NCBI GenBank assembly: GCA_017307865.1
Contig: JAFKGE010000033.1
Coordinates: forward strand, 21,725 to 85,724
Origin: Burkholderiales bacterium
GTDB taxonomy: Bacteria > Pseudomonadota > Gammaproteobacteria > Burkholderiales > Burkholderiaceae_C
Direction: 5' to 3'
Length of the DNA: 64,000 nt
Positions 9,313 through 17,678 of this stretch are shown here, piece by piece. The notes beneath the pieces are model-generated. The model was not told where the DNA came from, did not search any database, and saw only the letters and a list, made by a program, of their open reading frames with translations. A program made the translations under genes and the position numbers. How positions within the stretch are numbered: the stretch's first letter is position 1; every line of letters begins with the position of its first letter.

Positions 9313-10092
9313 CTATTCGTAGCGCGGCGCGTGCTTGCCCAGGAAGGCGGCGATGCCGATGCCGCCGTTGGGGTGGTGCAGGTTGCGCACGAAGTGCTCG
9401 CGCTCGGCCGCCAGGTGCTCGTGCAGGCTGCGCCCGCCGGCGTCCTGCACCAGCTCCTTGATGCTGGCCAGCGCGTTGGGCGCGCGCGCGCCCAGCTGGG
9501 CGGCCCAGGCCAGGGCCGTGTCCAGCGCCTGGCCGGCCTCGCACACGCGGCCCACCACGCCCAGCTGGTGCAGGCGCTCGGCGCCGACGCGCTCGCCGCC
9601 CAGCAGCAGCTCGCCCGCCAGCTGGCGCGGCAGCGCGCGCGCCAGCTGCCAGCTGCCGCCGCCGTCGGGCGACAGCGCCACGTTGCTGTAGGCCATGACG
9701 AAGATGGCGTTGCGCGCGGCCACGATCAGGTCGCACGCCAGCGCCAGCGAAAAGCCGGCGCCCGCGGCCGCGCCCTCGACGGCAGCGATCACCGGCTTGG
9801 GGCAGGTGACGATGGCCTCGATCCAGTTGTTCAGGCCCTCGATGGAGCGCGCCTGCACCTCGGGCGGCTGCTCGCGGTTGGCCAGCAGGCGCTGCAGGTT
9901 GCCGCCGGCGCAGAAGGTGCGGCCCTCGCCGGTGATGAGCACGGCGCGCACGTCGGCATTGCTCTCGGCGGCGTTGAGCGCTTCGACGCCGGCGGCGTAG
10001 ATCTCGGGGCCCAGGGCATTGCGGTGCTCGGGGTTGCTGATGGTCAGCACCAGGGTGGCGCCGTCCATGGTGCTGCGCAGTTCGGCCGTCAT
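9313..10092 (-). CDS. Enoyl-CoA hydratase/isomerase family protein (PaaG-like)
   Basis: A 259-residue crotonase-fold protein. The oxyanion hole regions are present (FCAGGNLQRL and EGAAAGAGFSLALACD). Both glutamates of classical hydratases are missing: the first position is Ser in GAGFSLALACD, the second is Asn in AYSNVALSPDGGGS. An Asp in SPDGGG takes the place used by isomerases and ring-hydrolysing relatives such as PaaG. It therefore is more likely an isomerase or an oxepin-CoA-type enzyme than a hydratase. It follows the 3-hydroxyacyl-CoA dehydrogenase gene with a family A repeat filling most of the 81-base gap. Confidence 0.88.
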   Translation of the reverse strand: MTAELRSTMDGATLVLTISNPEHRNALGPEIYAAGVEALNAAESNADVRAVLITGEGRTFCAGGNLQRLLANREQPPEVQARSIEGLNNWIEAIVTCPKPVIAAVEGAAAGAGFSLALACDLIVAARNAIFVMAYSNVALSPDGGGSWQLARALPRQLAGELLLGGERVGAERLHQLGVVGRVCEAGQALDTALAWAAQLGARAPNALASIKELVQDAGGRSLHEHLAAEREHFVRNLHHPNGGIGIAAFLGKHAPRYE

Positions 10093-10107
10093 GCCCGTCC
10101 TCGTTGC

Positions 10108-10170
10108 TTTGATTTCAATAGCTTCTCGCGCTTGCTGTATCTGGGCTGGAGCCCGATTCGGCTTGAAAAA
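10108..10170 (+). repeat. Family A dispersed repeat between the acyl-CoA genes
   Basis: TTTGATTTCAATAGCTTCTC, GCGCTTGCTG, GGGCTGGAGCCCGATTCGG and CTTGAAAAA. It nearly fills the 81-base gap between two minus-strand genes. Confidence 0.82.
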
Positions 10171-10173
10171 AGC

Positions 10174-11697
10174 TCAGGCCTCCTCATGCATCAGGCTCAG
10201 GCCGATGGCGCCGCGCCGGCGCAGCCAGGGGCTGGGGCGATAGCGCGGATCGCCGTACACGGTCTGCATGTTGAACAGCACCTCCAGCACGTTGGCCGGG
10301 CCGTAGCGGTCGCCCATGGCCAGCGGGCCCAGCGGGTAGCCCAGGCCCAGGGTGACGGCGGTCTCCAGGTCCTGCGGCGTGCACACGCGCTGCTGGCACA
10401 TGTCGGCGGCGATGTTGACGATGGTGGCCACCACGCGCTGGGTGACGAAGCCGCCCGAGTCGCGGATCACGCTGACCGCCTTGCCGTCCCTGGCGAACAG
10501 CGCGTGCGCGGCGTCGCGCATGTCGGCGCGCGTGGCGGGGTTGGTGGCCAGCACGCGGCGCTTGGTGGCGGCGTCTTCCACCAGCAGGTCGATGCCGACG
10601 GTGCGCGCCGGGTCCAGCCGCTCGACCACCGCCACGGTGGTGACGTCGAAGCCCAGCGGCGCGACCAGGGTGAGGGCCTGCGGCGAGGGCGACTGGCCGG
10701 TCTCGATCCGCGCGCCCAGATCCTTCAGCAGCTGCAGCAGCTCGGCGCGGCGCGCGGCGCGGGTGGACACCCACACCGGCGGCATTTCGGCCACCTGCGG
10801 CACCGGCGGCTCGGGCGCCATCTGCGCCTTGCCGTCGACATAGGCATAAAAGCCGTCGCCGCTTTTCTTGCCCACCACGCCGCCGGCCAGGCGCTGCGCG
10901 GTGATGACGCTGGGGCGGTAGCGCGGCTCCTCGTAGTACTGGTGGTAGATCGACTCCATCACGGGGTGCGAGACGTCCAGGGCCGTCAGGTCGAACAGCT
11001 CGAACGGGCCCAGGCGAAAGCCGACCTGGTCCTTCAGGATGCGGTCGATGGTGGCGAAGTCGGCCACGCCTTCGCCCACGATGCGCAGCGCCTCGGTGCC
11101 GTAGCCGCGTCCGGCGTGGTTGACGATGAAGCCCGGCGTGTCGCCCGCCTGCACCGGCGTGTGGCCCATCTGGCGCGCGAAGGCGGCCAGGCGCTGGCAC
11201 ACGGCCGCATCGGTCTTCAGGCCCGCGATGCATTCGACCACCTTCATCAGCGGCACCGGGTTGAAGAAGTGGTAGCCGGCGAACTGCCGCGGGCGCTTCA
11301 GGCCGGCGGCGATCGCCGTCACCGACAGCGAGGAGGTGTTGGTGGCCAGCACCGCCGTCGGCTGCACGATGCCTTCGAGCTCGGCGAACAGGCTTTTCTT
11401 GACGTCCAGGCGCTCGACGATGGCCTCGACCACCAGGTCGCAATCGGCCAGGTCGACCAATTGCGCCGCGGGCTTGAGGCGCGCCTTGCAGGCGGCCGCG
11501 GCCTCGGGCGTCAGCTTGCCTTTCTCAGCCAGCTTGTCCCATTGCGCGCCGAGCGCGGCCTGGGCCTTGGCGACGGCATCGGGCTGGGTGTCGAACAGGC
11601 GCACCACGGCGCCGGCCTGGGCGGCGATCTGCGCGATGCCGCGCCCCATGGCGCCGGTGCCGACGAGACCGACGGTGGGAAATTCGGGAGTGCTCAT
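10174..11697 (-). CDS. 3-hydroxyacyl-CoA dehydrogenase (PaaH-like)
   Basis: A 507-residue NAD-dependent dehydrogenase. The N-terminal Rossmann domain starts with VGLVGTGAMGRGIAQIAAQA; the catalytic region contains GYHFFNPVPLMKVVECI; two C-terminal 3HCDH domains follow (about 195-290 and 400-490), as in PaaH/PaaC-type enzymes, which are longer than fatty-acid-type HADs. It precedes the PaaG-like gene on the same strand, so the two probably act in sequence on a dicarboxylic or aromatic-derived acyl-CoA. No paaABCDE or paaK genes are in the window. Confidence 0.93.
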   Translation of the reverse strand: MSTPEFPTVGLVGTGAMGRGIAQIAAQAGAVVRLFDTQPDAVAKAQAALGAQWDKLAEKGKLTPEAAAACKARLKPAAQLVDLADCDLVVEAIVERLDVKKSLFAELEGIVQPTAVLATNTSSLSVTAIAAGLKRPRQFAGYHFFNPVPLMKVVECIAGLKTDAAVCQRLAAFARQMGHTPVQAGDTPGFIVNHAGRGYGTEALRIVGEGVADFATIDRILKDQVGFRLGPFELFDLTALDVSHPVMESIYHQYYEEPRYRPSVITAQRLAGGVVGKKSGDGFYAYVDGKAQMAPEPPVPQVAEMPPVWVSTRAARRAELLQLLKDLGARIETGQSPSPQALTLVAPLGFDVTTVAVVERLDPARTVGIDLLVEDAATKRRVLATNPATRADMRDAAHALFARDGKAVSVIRDSGGFVTQRVVATIVNIAADMCQQRVCTPQDLETAVTLGLGYPLGPLAMGDRYGPANVLEVLFNMQTVYGDPRYRPSPWLRRRGAIGLSLMHEEA

Positions 11698-11744
11698 GAC
11701 GGGAGATTATGGTGGAGGGAATGGGTGGACGCGGCGGCGGCGCG

Positions 11745-12443
11745 TCAGGCCGGCGTCATGCCGTTGGCCTGCTTGATGGCGGCGGTGGCGGGCGCCGCCA
11801 GGCGCGCCAGCAGGGCGCGCGCGGCATCGGGTTGGCGGGCGCTGGCGGCCACGCCGCCGGCAAAAATGGTGTCGATCTGGATCGCGTCGGGCAGCGGGCC
11901 CAGCAGGCTGATGCCCGGCAGGTGCATCAGCTCGCTGAGCTGCTGAAAGCCCAGCTCGACCTCGCCGCGCGCGATCAGCGCGCCCACCGGGGTGCCCGGC
12001 GGCGGCGTGACCAGCTTCGCGCGCACCGCATCGGTGATGCCCCAGCGCTCGAACAATGCCGCCAGCGCCACGCCGCTGGGGCCGGTGGAATAGCCCACGC
12101 TGCGCGCGGCCAGCACGGCGGCCTTGACCGCCGCTTCGCTGCCGATGTCGGGCCGCGGCGCACCGGCGCGCACGGCCACCGCCACGCCCGAATGCACCAG
12201 GTCGACGCGCGAGTCGGCGCGCACGTGGCCGCCGGCCAGCAGGCGCTGCAGCGCATCGGCGCCCAGCACCACGGCGTCGAAGGCCTCGCCCGCCGCCACG
12301 CGCTGGGCAGCATCGACGCCGCCCACCGATTCCAGCCGCACCGCCACCTCGGGGTGGGCCAGCGCGTCGGCGGCCAGCAGCTCGGCCAGCAGCTGCTGCG
12401 TGGCCTTGGAGGAGATCAGGTGCAGGGGCGAAGGTGTGTTCAT
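11745..12443 (-). CDS. Periplasmic-binding-protein-fold protein without a signal peptide (ModA-like)
   Basis: A 232-residue protein with the type II solute-binding fold, resembling molybdate-binding ModA-like proteins: SSKATQQLLAELL near the N-terminus, then GYSTGPSGVALAALFERWG and a C-terminal helix rich in Ala. There is no signal peptide (it starts MNTPSPLHLISSKA), so it may be cytosolic, a ligand sensor, or wrongly started. No ABC permease or ATPase is adjacent. It lies between the 3-hydroxyacyl-CoA dehydrogenase and the D-2-hydroxyacid dehydrogenase genes, behind a family B repeat. Function unknown. Confidence 0.85.
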   Translation of the reverse strand: MNTPSPLHLISSKATQQLLAELLAADALAHPEVAVRLESVGGVDAAQRVAAGEAFDAVVLGADALQRLLAGGHVRADSRVDLVHSGVAVAVRAGAPRPDIGSEAAVKAAVLAARSVGYSTGPSGVALAALFERWGITDAVRAKLVTPPPGTPVGALIARGEVELGFQQLSELMHLPGISLLGPLPDAIQIDTIFAGGVAASARQPDAARALLARLAAPATAAIKQANGMTPA

Positions 12444-12479
12444 CTCGGTTTTCCATGGCGCGGCGGGTCATCCGCGGTG

Positions 12480-12619
12480 CAAGCAGTCCAAAGAGCCCAA
12501 CGGCCGCGGAGCAGGCCATGCGGGTGCACCCGTGGCCGGGGTCTCCCCGGCCACTGGGTGCGCCCCCTTGGGGGGAGGCGCAACATCGCGCAGCGAGTGG
12601 AGCAACGGGGGTGGTCCAT
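12480..12619 (-). repeat. Family B dispersed repeat, copy 1
   Basis: Begins right after the stop of the D-2-hydroxyacid dehydrogenase gene on the minus strand: CCCCCGTTGCTCCACTCGCT, C6/G5 arm, GTGGCCGGGG/CCCCGGCCAC hairpin, TGGCCTGCTCCGCGGCCGTT. Confidence 0.85.
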
Positions 12620-12622
12620 CTT

Positions 12623-13630
12623 TCAGCGGCGCACCTGCAGGGCGCCGGGGTTGACGATGTTGCTGGGCGTGCCGCGCAGGTAGTTGACGATGTTGTCGAA
12701 GGCGGCGCCGAAGTACAGCTCGTAGCTGTCCTGCTCGACGTAGCCGATGTGCGGCGTGCAGATGCAGTTTTCGAGCCGCAGCAGCGCGTGGCCCTGCAGG
12801 ATCGGCTCGCTCTCGAACACGTCCACCGCCGCCATGCCGGGGCGGCCACGGTTGAGTGCGCTGACCAGCGCGTCGGGCTCGACCAGCTCGGCGCGCGAGG
12901 TGTTGACCAGCAGCGCCGAGGGCTTCATGCGGGCCAGGTCGTCGAGCTTGACGATGCCCAGGGTGGCGTCGACCAGGCGCAGGTGCAGCGACAGCACGTC
13001 GGACAGGGCGAAGAACTCGGCGCGTGTGGGGGCCGCGTGGTGGCCGTCGGCGCGCGCGCGCGCCATCGATTCGGGCGAGCCCCAGACCAGCACCGGCATG
13101 CCGAAGGCGCGGCCGTAACCGGCCACGATCTGGCCGATGCGCCCGTAGCCCCAGATGCCCAGGGTGCGCCCGCGCAGCACGCTGCCGAGGCCGAAGTTGG
13201 GCGGCATGGATGCGCTTTTCAGGCCCGACTGCTGCCAGGCGCCGTGCTTGAGGTTGCCGATGTACTGCGGCAGCCGGCGCATGGCGGCCATGATGAGCGC
13301 CCAGGTCAGCTCGGCCGGCGCGATCGGCGAGCCGGCGCCTTCGGCCACCACGATGCCGCGCTCGGTGCAGGCTGCCAGGTCGATGTGCGGGCCCACGCGC
13401 CCGGTCTGCGAAATCATCCTCAGGCGCGGCAGTTTTTCGATCAGCTGGCGCGTGACGTGCGTGCGCTCGCGGATCAGCACCAGCACCTCGGCGTCGCGCA
13501 GCCGCACGGCCAGTTGCCCCAGACCCTTGATGGTGTTGGTGTAGACCTTGGCCGGGTAGGGCTCCAGCCGGGCGGCGCAGGCCAGCTTGCGCACCGCGTC
13601 CTGGTAGTCATCGAGTATGACGATGTTCAT
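12623..13630 (-). CDS. D-2-hydroxyacid dehydrogenase family protein
   Basis: A 335-residue NAD(P)-dependent dehydrogenase of the phosphoglycerate dehydrogenase-like family. The nucleotide-binding motif is LGIWGYGRIGQIVAGYGRAF; the catalytic Arg-Glu-His set is suggested by NTSRAELV and by the C-terminal CICTPHIGYVEQDSYELYF. The substrate-binding domain occupies both termini. Monocistronic in appearance, preceded by another small minus-strand gene and followed by a family B repeat within about 20 bases of the stop. Substrate unknown. Confidence 0.92.
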   Translation of the reverse strand: MNIVILDDYQDAVRKLACAARLEPYPAKVYTNTIKGLGQLAVRLRDAEVLVLIRERTHVTRQLIEKLPRLRMISQTGRVGPHIDLAACTERGIVVAEGAGSPIAPAELTWALIMAAMRRLPQYIGNLKHGAWQQSGLKSASMPPNFGLGSVLRGRTLGIWGYGRIGQIVAGYGRAFGMPVLVWGSPESMARARADGHHAAPTRAEFFALSDVLSLHLRLVDATLGIVKLDDLARMKPSALLVNTSRAELVEPDALVSALNRGRPGMAAVDVFESEPILQGHALLRLENCICTPHIGYVEQDSYELYFGAAFDNIVNYLRGTPSNIVNPGALQVRR

Positions 13631-13709
13631 GCGCGCATTGTGCCGCGCGGCGCGCGCGCCGATGTTCGCGAATGCAAGGGCCCGGCGTCGGCGGGCGCGG
13701 GCCCCCGCC

Positions 13710-14075
13710 TCAGGCGCGGCGCGGCAGCGCGGCCTGGCGCTCTTCGGCGGCAGCCAGGCGCCCGAGCTCGGCGCACACGTCGGCCAGGCGCCCGCAGATG
13801 CGCAGCCGGCGCACGGCGCCGTGGGCGTTGGCGGCCTCGGCGAAGTGCGTCACGCGCACCGGGCGGGCAGGCGCTGCGCCGGGCACGGCGTGGCTGGCCG
13901 GCTCAGGGGACAGGTGCCCCTGGGCGCGCGCCTGCGCCATGCGCGTCCAGGCGCCGGGTGCGCCCGGGGCTTGCTGCCGCCGCTGCGCGGCGCGGCGCTG
14001 GAGGCTGGGGGTGCGATGGTCGGCCAGGTACAGCACCTTGGACGAGGCGGGGCGGATGTCTTGCAGGAGTCCCAT
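13710..14075 (-). CDS. Small Arg/Ala-rich protein of unknown function
   Basis: A 121-residue protein not recognised from any family. It begins MGLLQDIRPASSKVLYLADH, is rich in Arg, Ala and Gln in the middle, has no signal peptide or membrane segment and no cysteine pair. The start at 14075 follows AAAGG; an upstream GTG/ATG would add ten residues. The ordered N-terminal 25 residues and the ribosome site argue that it is real, the low-complexity remainder argues for caution. It lies downstream of lexA on the same strand, 181 bases away. Confidence 0.55.
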   Translation of the reverse strand: MGLLQDIRPASSKVLYLADHRTPSLQRRAAQRRQQAPGAPGAWTRMAQARAQGHLSPEPASHAVPGAAPARPVRVTHFAEAANAHGAVRRLRICGRLADVCAELGRLAAAEERQAALPRRA

Positions 14076-14256
14076 GTAAAACCTTTCGGGGCAGAGGTTG
14101 GACACAGGCGAGATTGACGAATGCGGCGCGCCCGAGGCCCGCGTATGGAGCCGCTGCGCGCCGCCGGCACCGCCGCAGGGTGTGAATGGCCGTCATCCGG
14201 AAGTGGATCGCCATCTGCACGCCCGCCACCTGCGCAGGTGCCGTGTGAATGGGGGG

Positions 14257-14922
14257 CTACATCAGCATGTTGCCCCGGATCAGGCCGACGGCCAGGCCTT
14301 CGATTTCAAAGGGCTCGCCCGGCTGCACCACGATGGTGGGGTAGTCGGGGTTTTCGGCGTGCAACTCGATCTGCTCCTTGTGGCGGTGAAAGCGCTTGAC
14401 CGTGACGTCGTCGCCCAGGCGCGCCACCACGATCTGGCCGTTGCGCGCCTCGCGCGTGGACTGCACGGCCAGCAGGTCGCCGTCCATGATGCCGGCGTCC
14501 CGCATCGACATGCCGCGCACGCGCAGCAGGTAGTCGGGGCGCTGCGCGAACAGGGTGGGCTCGACGTGGAAGGTCTGGTCCACGTGCTCTTGCGCGAGGA
14601 TGGGTGAGCCAGCCGCCACGCGGCCGATCAGCGGCAGGGCCAGTTGCGCCATGCCGGGCAGCGTGAGGGAAAGGCCTTCGCCGCGCAGTGCGCTGCGCGC
14701 CGCGCCCTTGAGCCGGATGCCGCGCGAGGTGCCACTGACCAGCTCGATCACGCCCTTGCGCGCCAGCGCCTGCAGGTGCTCCTCGGCCGCGTTGGCGGAC
14801 TTGAAGCCCAGCTCGGCTGCAATTTCAGCCCGGGTGGGCGGCGCGCCGGTGCGCGCGATGGCGCGCTGCACCAGGTGCAGGATTTGTTGCTGGCGGGCCG
14901 TGAGCTTGGGACTGTCGGGCAT
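14257..14922 (-). CDS. lexA: SOS transcriptional repressor LexA
   Basis: A 221-residue LexA. The N-terminal winged helix (about 1-70) contains [20 protein letters not shown]; the autocleavage site is A104-G105 in GRVAAGSP; the catalytic dyad is S139 (RGMSMRD) and K176 (VTVKRF). It represses DNA-damage genes and itself until RecA-ssDNA triggers cleavage. Two perfect boxes in its promoter show autoregulation. The ATG at 14922 is used; an upstream start at 14955 would add an untypical leader. Confidence 0.97.
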   Translation of the reverse strand: MPDSPKLTARQQQILHLVQRAIARTGAPPTRAEIAAELGFKSANAAEEHLQALARKGVIELVSGTSRGIRLKGAARSALRGEGLSLTLPGMAQLALPLIGRVAAGSPILAQEHVDQTFHVEPTLFAQRPDYLLRVRGMSMRDAGIMDGDLLAVQSTREARNGQIVVARLGDDVTVKRFHRHKEQIELHAENPDYPTIVVQPGEPFEIEGLAVGLIRGNMLM

Positions 14923-14978
14923 GGCAAATCCTCGAGACGGTGGGCGATCGGTCATTGACGGTGAGGCCGACGGTCGAT

Positions 14979-14994
14979 CTGTATCGAATTACAG
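14979..14994. promoter_or_regulatory. LexA box 1
   Basis: CTGT, eight bases, ACAG: a perfect palindromic SOS box, 57 bases before the lexA start codon. Confidence 0.88.
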
Positions 14995-14997
14995 TAA

Positions 14998-15013
14998 CTG
15001 TAGTTTTACACAG
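14998..15013. promoter_or_regulatory. LexA box 2
   Basis: A second perfect CTGT-N8-ACAG, 19 bases centre to centre from box 1. It overlaps the likely lexA -10 (TAAAAC, minus strand, 15003-15008). Confidence 0.88.
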
Positions 15014-15030
15014 TTTTTTCGACAATGCAA
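15003..15030 (-). promoter_or_regulatory. Predicted lexA promoter
   Basis: On the minus strand TTGCAT (15025-15030), a 16-base spacer and TAAAAC (15003-15008). LexA box 2 covers the -10, which fits simple repression by occlusion. Confidence 0.5.
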
Positions 15031-15142
15031 GCGTTGTGTGCGACACACAGCGGCGTTTCCGCTGGTGAATTCGATTGCGCCGGGCCGGCCCGCCTCGCTA
15101 AGGTACGGTGATTTGCTACCAAAGTTCATAGAAAGTCATCGA

Positions 15143-15985
15143 ATGAATGTGATCGCCGCAAGCACCCGCGCCCCACGCATGGCCCTGCTGATCGCGCTGT
15201 GCGCCGCCGTCGCGGCCTGTGGGGGTGGTGGGGGCGATACGCCCGCCAGCGGAGGGACCGCGGCCCCGGCACCCGGGGCTGGGGCCGCGCCGACGCCAGG
15301 ACCCGGGCCAGGTCCGTCACCTTCTCCGGCGCCCGGTTCGTCGCCGGCGCCGAGTCCTGCACCCGCACCCGCACCCGGTGCCGCACCAGCACCCAGCCCG
15401 GCACCAGCACCCAGCCCGGCACCAGCACCCAGTCCGGCACCAGCACCCAGCCCGGCACCAGCACCCAGCCCGGCACCAGCACCCAGCCCGGCACCAGCAC
15501 CCAGCCCGGCACCCGCACCCAGTCCGGCGCCTGCTCCCGCGCCCGCGCCCGCCACGCAGGCCTGTGGCGACATGAGCGCCCTGTTGTCGGCCATCAACGC
15601 TGCGCGGGCGCAGGCTCGCGTTTGCACTGCGGGTGGAAGCACGCTGCCCGCGGTTGCGGCCCTGGCGTGGAATGCCCAGCTGGCCGCCGCGGCCGACCGG
15701 CATTCCGCGGACATGGCGGGGAACAATTTTTTCAGTCACACCGGCAGCGACGGCAGCACGTTCGATCAACGGATCACGCAGGCGGGCTACCGCTGGACGT
15801 CGGCCGGCGAGAACATCGCGGCCGGATATTCGTCGGTGGTCGATGTGGTGCAGGGCTGGCTGGGCAGTCCGGGCCACTGCGTCAACATCATGAGTGCCAG
15901 CTACACCGAGTTTGGTGCCAGCTGCCGCTACAGCGCCGCGAGCCAATACAAGTCCTACTGGACCACCGATTTCGGTCGCCGCTGA
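15143..15985 (+). CDS. CAP-domain (SCP/PR1-like) lipoprotein with a Pro/Ala/Ser-rich tether
   Basis: A 280-residue predicted lipoprotein. The signal peptide ends in a lipobox VAAC with the lipidated Cys at 26, followed by a glycine run. Residues about 30-140 form a low-complexity Pro/Ala/Ser tether, partly built from near-identical 18-bp units encoding PAPAPS. The C-terminal CAP domain (about 145-280) has ADRHSADMAGNNFFSHTGSD, GENIAAGY and GYRWTSAGEN-type signature pieces. CAP proteins of bacteria are secreted or cell-surface proteins of mostly unknown activity. The gene is divergent from lexA; the LexA boxes lie about 130 bases upstream, so SOS influence is possible but not shown. Confidence 0.88.
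   Translation: MNVIAASTRAPRMALLIALCAAVAACGGGGGDTPASGGTAAPAPGAGAAPTPGPGPGPSPSPAPGSSPAPSPAPAPAPGAAPAPSPAPAPSPAPAPSPAPAPSPAPAPSPAPAPSPAPAPSPAPAPSPAPAPAPAPATQACGDMSALLSAINAARAQARVCTAGGSTLPAVAALAWNAQLAAAADRHSADMAGNNFFSHTGSDGSTFDQRITQAGYRWTSAGENIAAGYSSVVDVVQGWLGSPGHCVNIMSASYTEFGASCRYSAASQYKSYWTTDFGRR
15383..15530 (+). repeat. 18-bp minisatellite encoding PAPAPS units
   Basis: About eight near-perfect tandem 18-bp units (core CCGGCACCAGCACCCAGC) inside the CAP lipoprotein gene. Every unit keeps the frame, so copy number changes would only alter tether length. Confidence 0.9.
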
Positions 15986-16007
15986 CCGATGGCGTTGCAC
16001 GCATCAA

Positions 16008-16082
16008 AAAAGACCCCCACGCTTCTCCGCTGCGCGCGGTGCGCTGCTTCCAAAGGGGGCGTTCTTGCCTTGGGGCGGCCCG
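16008..16082 (+). repeat. Family C dispersed repeat, copy 1
   Basis: Starts CCCCCACGCTTCTCCGCTGC, 22 bases after the stop of the CAP lipoprotein gene, and ends CTTGGGGCGGCCCGGCGGC. The same start and end occur in copy 2 after phoU, in the same orientation relative to the upstream gene. Confidence 0.75.
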
Positions 16083-16085
16083 GCG

Positions 16086-16118
16086 GCAAAAAAAGCCGGC
16101 GGACCGCCGGCTTTCGGA
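16086..16118 (-). terminator. Rho-independent terminator of adk
   Basis: On the minus strand a GCCGGCGG/CCGCCGGC hairpin followed by a run of seven T residues, 26 bases after the adk stop. Confidence 0.8.
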
Positions 16119-16143
16119 TGGAAGGCGGCCCCCGGCCGTCCGT

Positions 16144-16899
<756 letters not shown>

Positions 16900-16922
16900 T
16901 CAGGCCAATGGCCCGGGCGCCT

Positions 16923-17678
16923 TCAGGCCATCAGGGCGCGCACGCGCGCCAGGTCCTCGGGCGTGTCCACCCCGGGGCCGGGGGCGTGCTCGGTGACGTG
17001 CACGGCGATGCGGTGGCCGTGCCACAGCGCGCGCAGCTGTTCCAGCGCCTCGCAGCGCTCGATGGGCGCCGGCGCGAGCCGCGGGAAGGCGCGCAAAAAC
17101 GCGGCGCGGTAGCTGTAGATGCCGATGTGGCGCAGCGGCGCCGGCTGCGTGGGCAGCTGCGTGATGCCCTGCGCGAAGCCGTCGCGCCACCAGGGCAGGG
17201 GCGCGCGGCTGAAGGTGAGGGCCAGGCCCTGCGCGTCGGTCACCACCTTGACCACATTGGGGTTGACGAATTCTTCTGCTGTTTTGATAGCATGTGCCGC
17301 AGTTCCCATCTGGGCCAGCGGCACATTCATCAATAAATCGGCGACGGCGGCGATGAGCGCGGGCTCGATCAGCGGCTCGTCGCCCTGCACGTTGACGATG
17401 ACATCTTCACCATCCAGTCCCAGCAGCGCGCAGGCCTCGGCCAGGCGGTCGCTGCCGCTCGGGTGGTCGGCGCGCGTGGCGATCGCCCGCACGCCGTGCG
17501 CGGCGCAAGCCTGGAGGATCGCCGGCGCGTCGGCCGCCACCACCACCTGCGCCGCGCCCGACTGAGCGGCGCGCTCGGCCACGCGCACCACCATCGGCTT
17601 GCCGGCGATGTCGGCCAGCGGCTTGTTCGGCAGGCGCGTGGAGGCCAGGCGGGCCGGGATCAGGACGGTGAAGCTCAC
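16923..17678 (-). CDS. kdsB: 3-deoxy-manno-octulosonate cytidylyltransferase (CMP-Kdo synthetase)
   Basis: A 251-residue KdsB, activating Kdo with CTP for lipid A-core assembly. Motifs: [18 protein letters not shown] at the N-terminus, [27 protein letters not shown] and [13 protein letters not shown]. The start is a GTG (17676-17678) that overlaps the TGA of the upstream esterase gene; the reading frame extends far upstream but the conserved N-terminus begins here. In relatives kdsB directly follows lpxK and trm112; here an esterase gene is wedged between. Confidence 0.95.
   Translation of the reverse strand: MSFTVLIPARLASTRLPNKPLADIAGKPMVVRVAERAAQSGAAQVVVAADAPAILQACAAHGVRAIATRADHPSGSDRLAEACALLGLDGEDVIVNVQGDEPLIEPALIAAVADLLMNVPLAQMGTAAHAIKTAEEFVNPNVVKVVTDAQGLALTFSRAPLPWWRDGFAQGITQLPTQPAPLRHIGIYSYRAAFLRAFPRLAPAPIERCEALEQLRALWHGHRIAVHVTEHAPGPGVDTPEDLARVRALMA

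Noticed and set aside
15383..15530. CRISPR-like array
   Set aside because: The units are contiguous 18-bp coding repeats with no spacers.
17270..17325. AT-rich stretch in kdsB resembling the left half of family A (minus strand GCTATCAAAACAGCAG)
   Set aside because: The right half of the repeat is missing and the encoded peptide fits the normal KdsB sequence.
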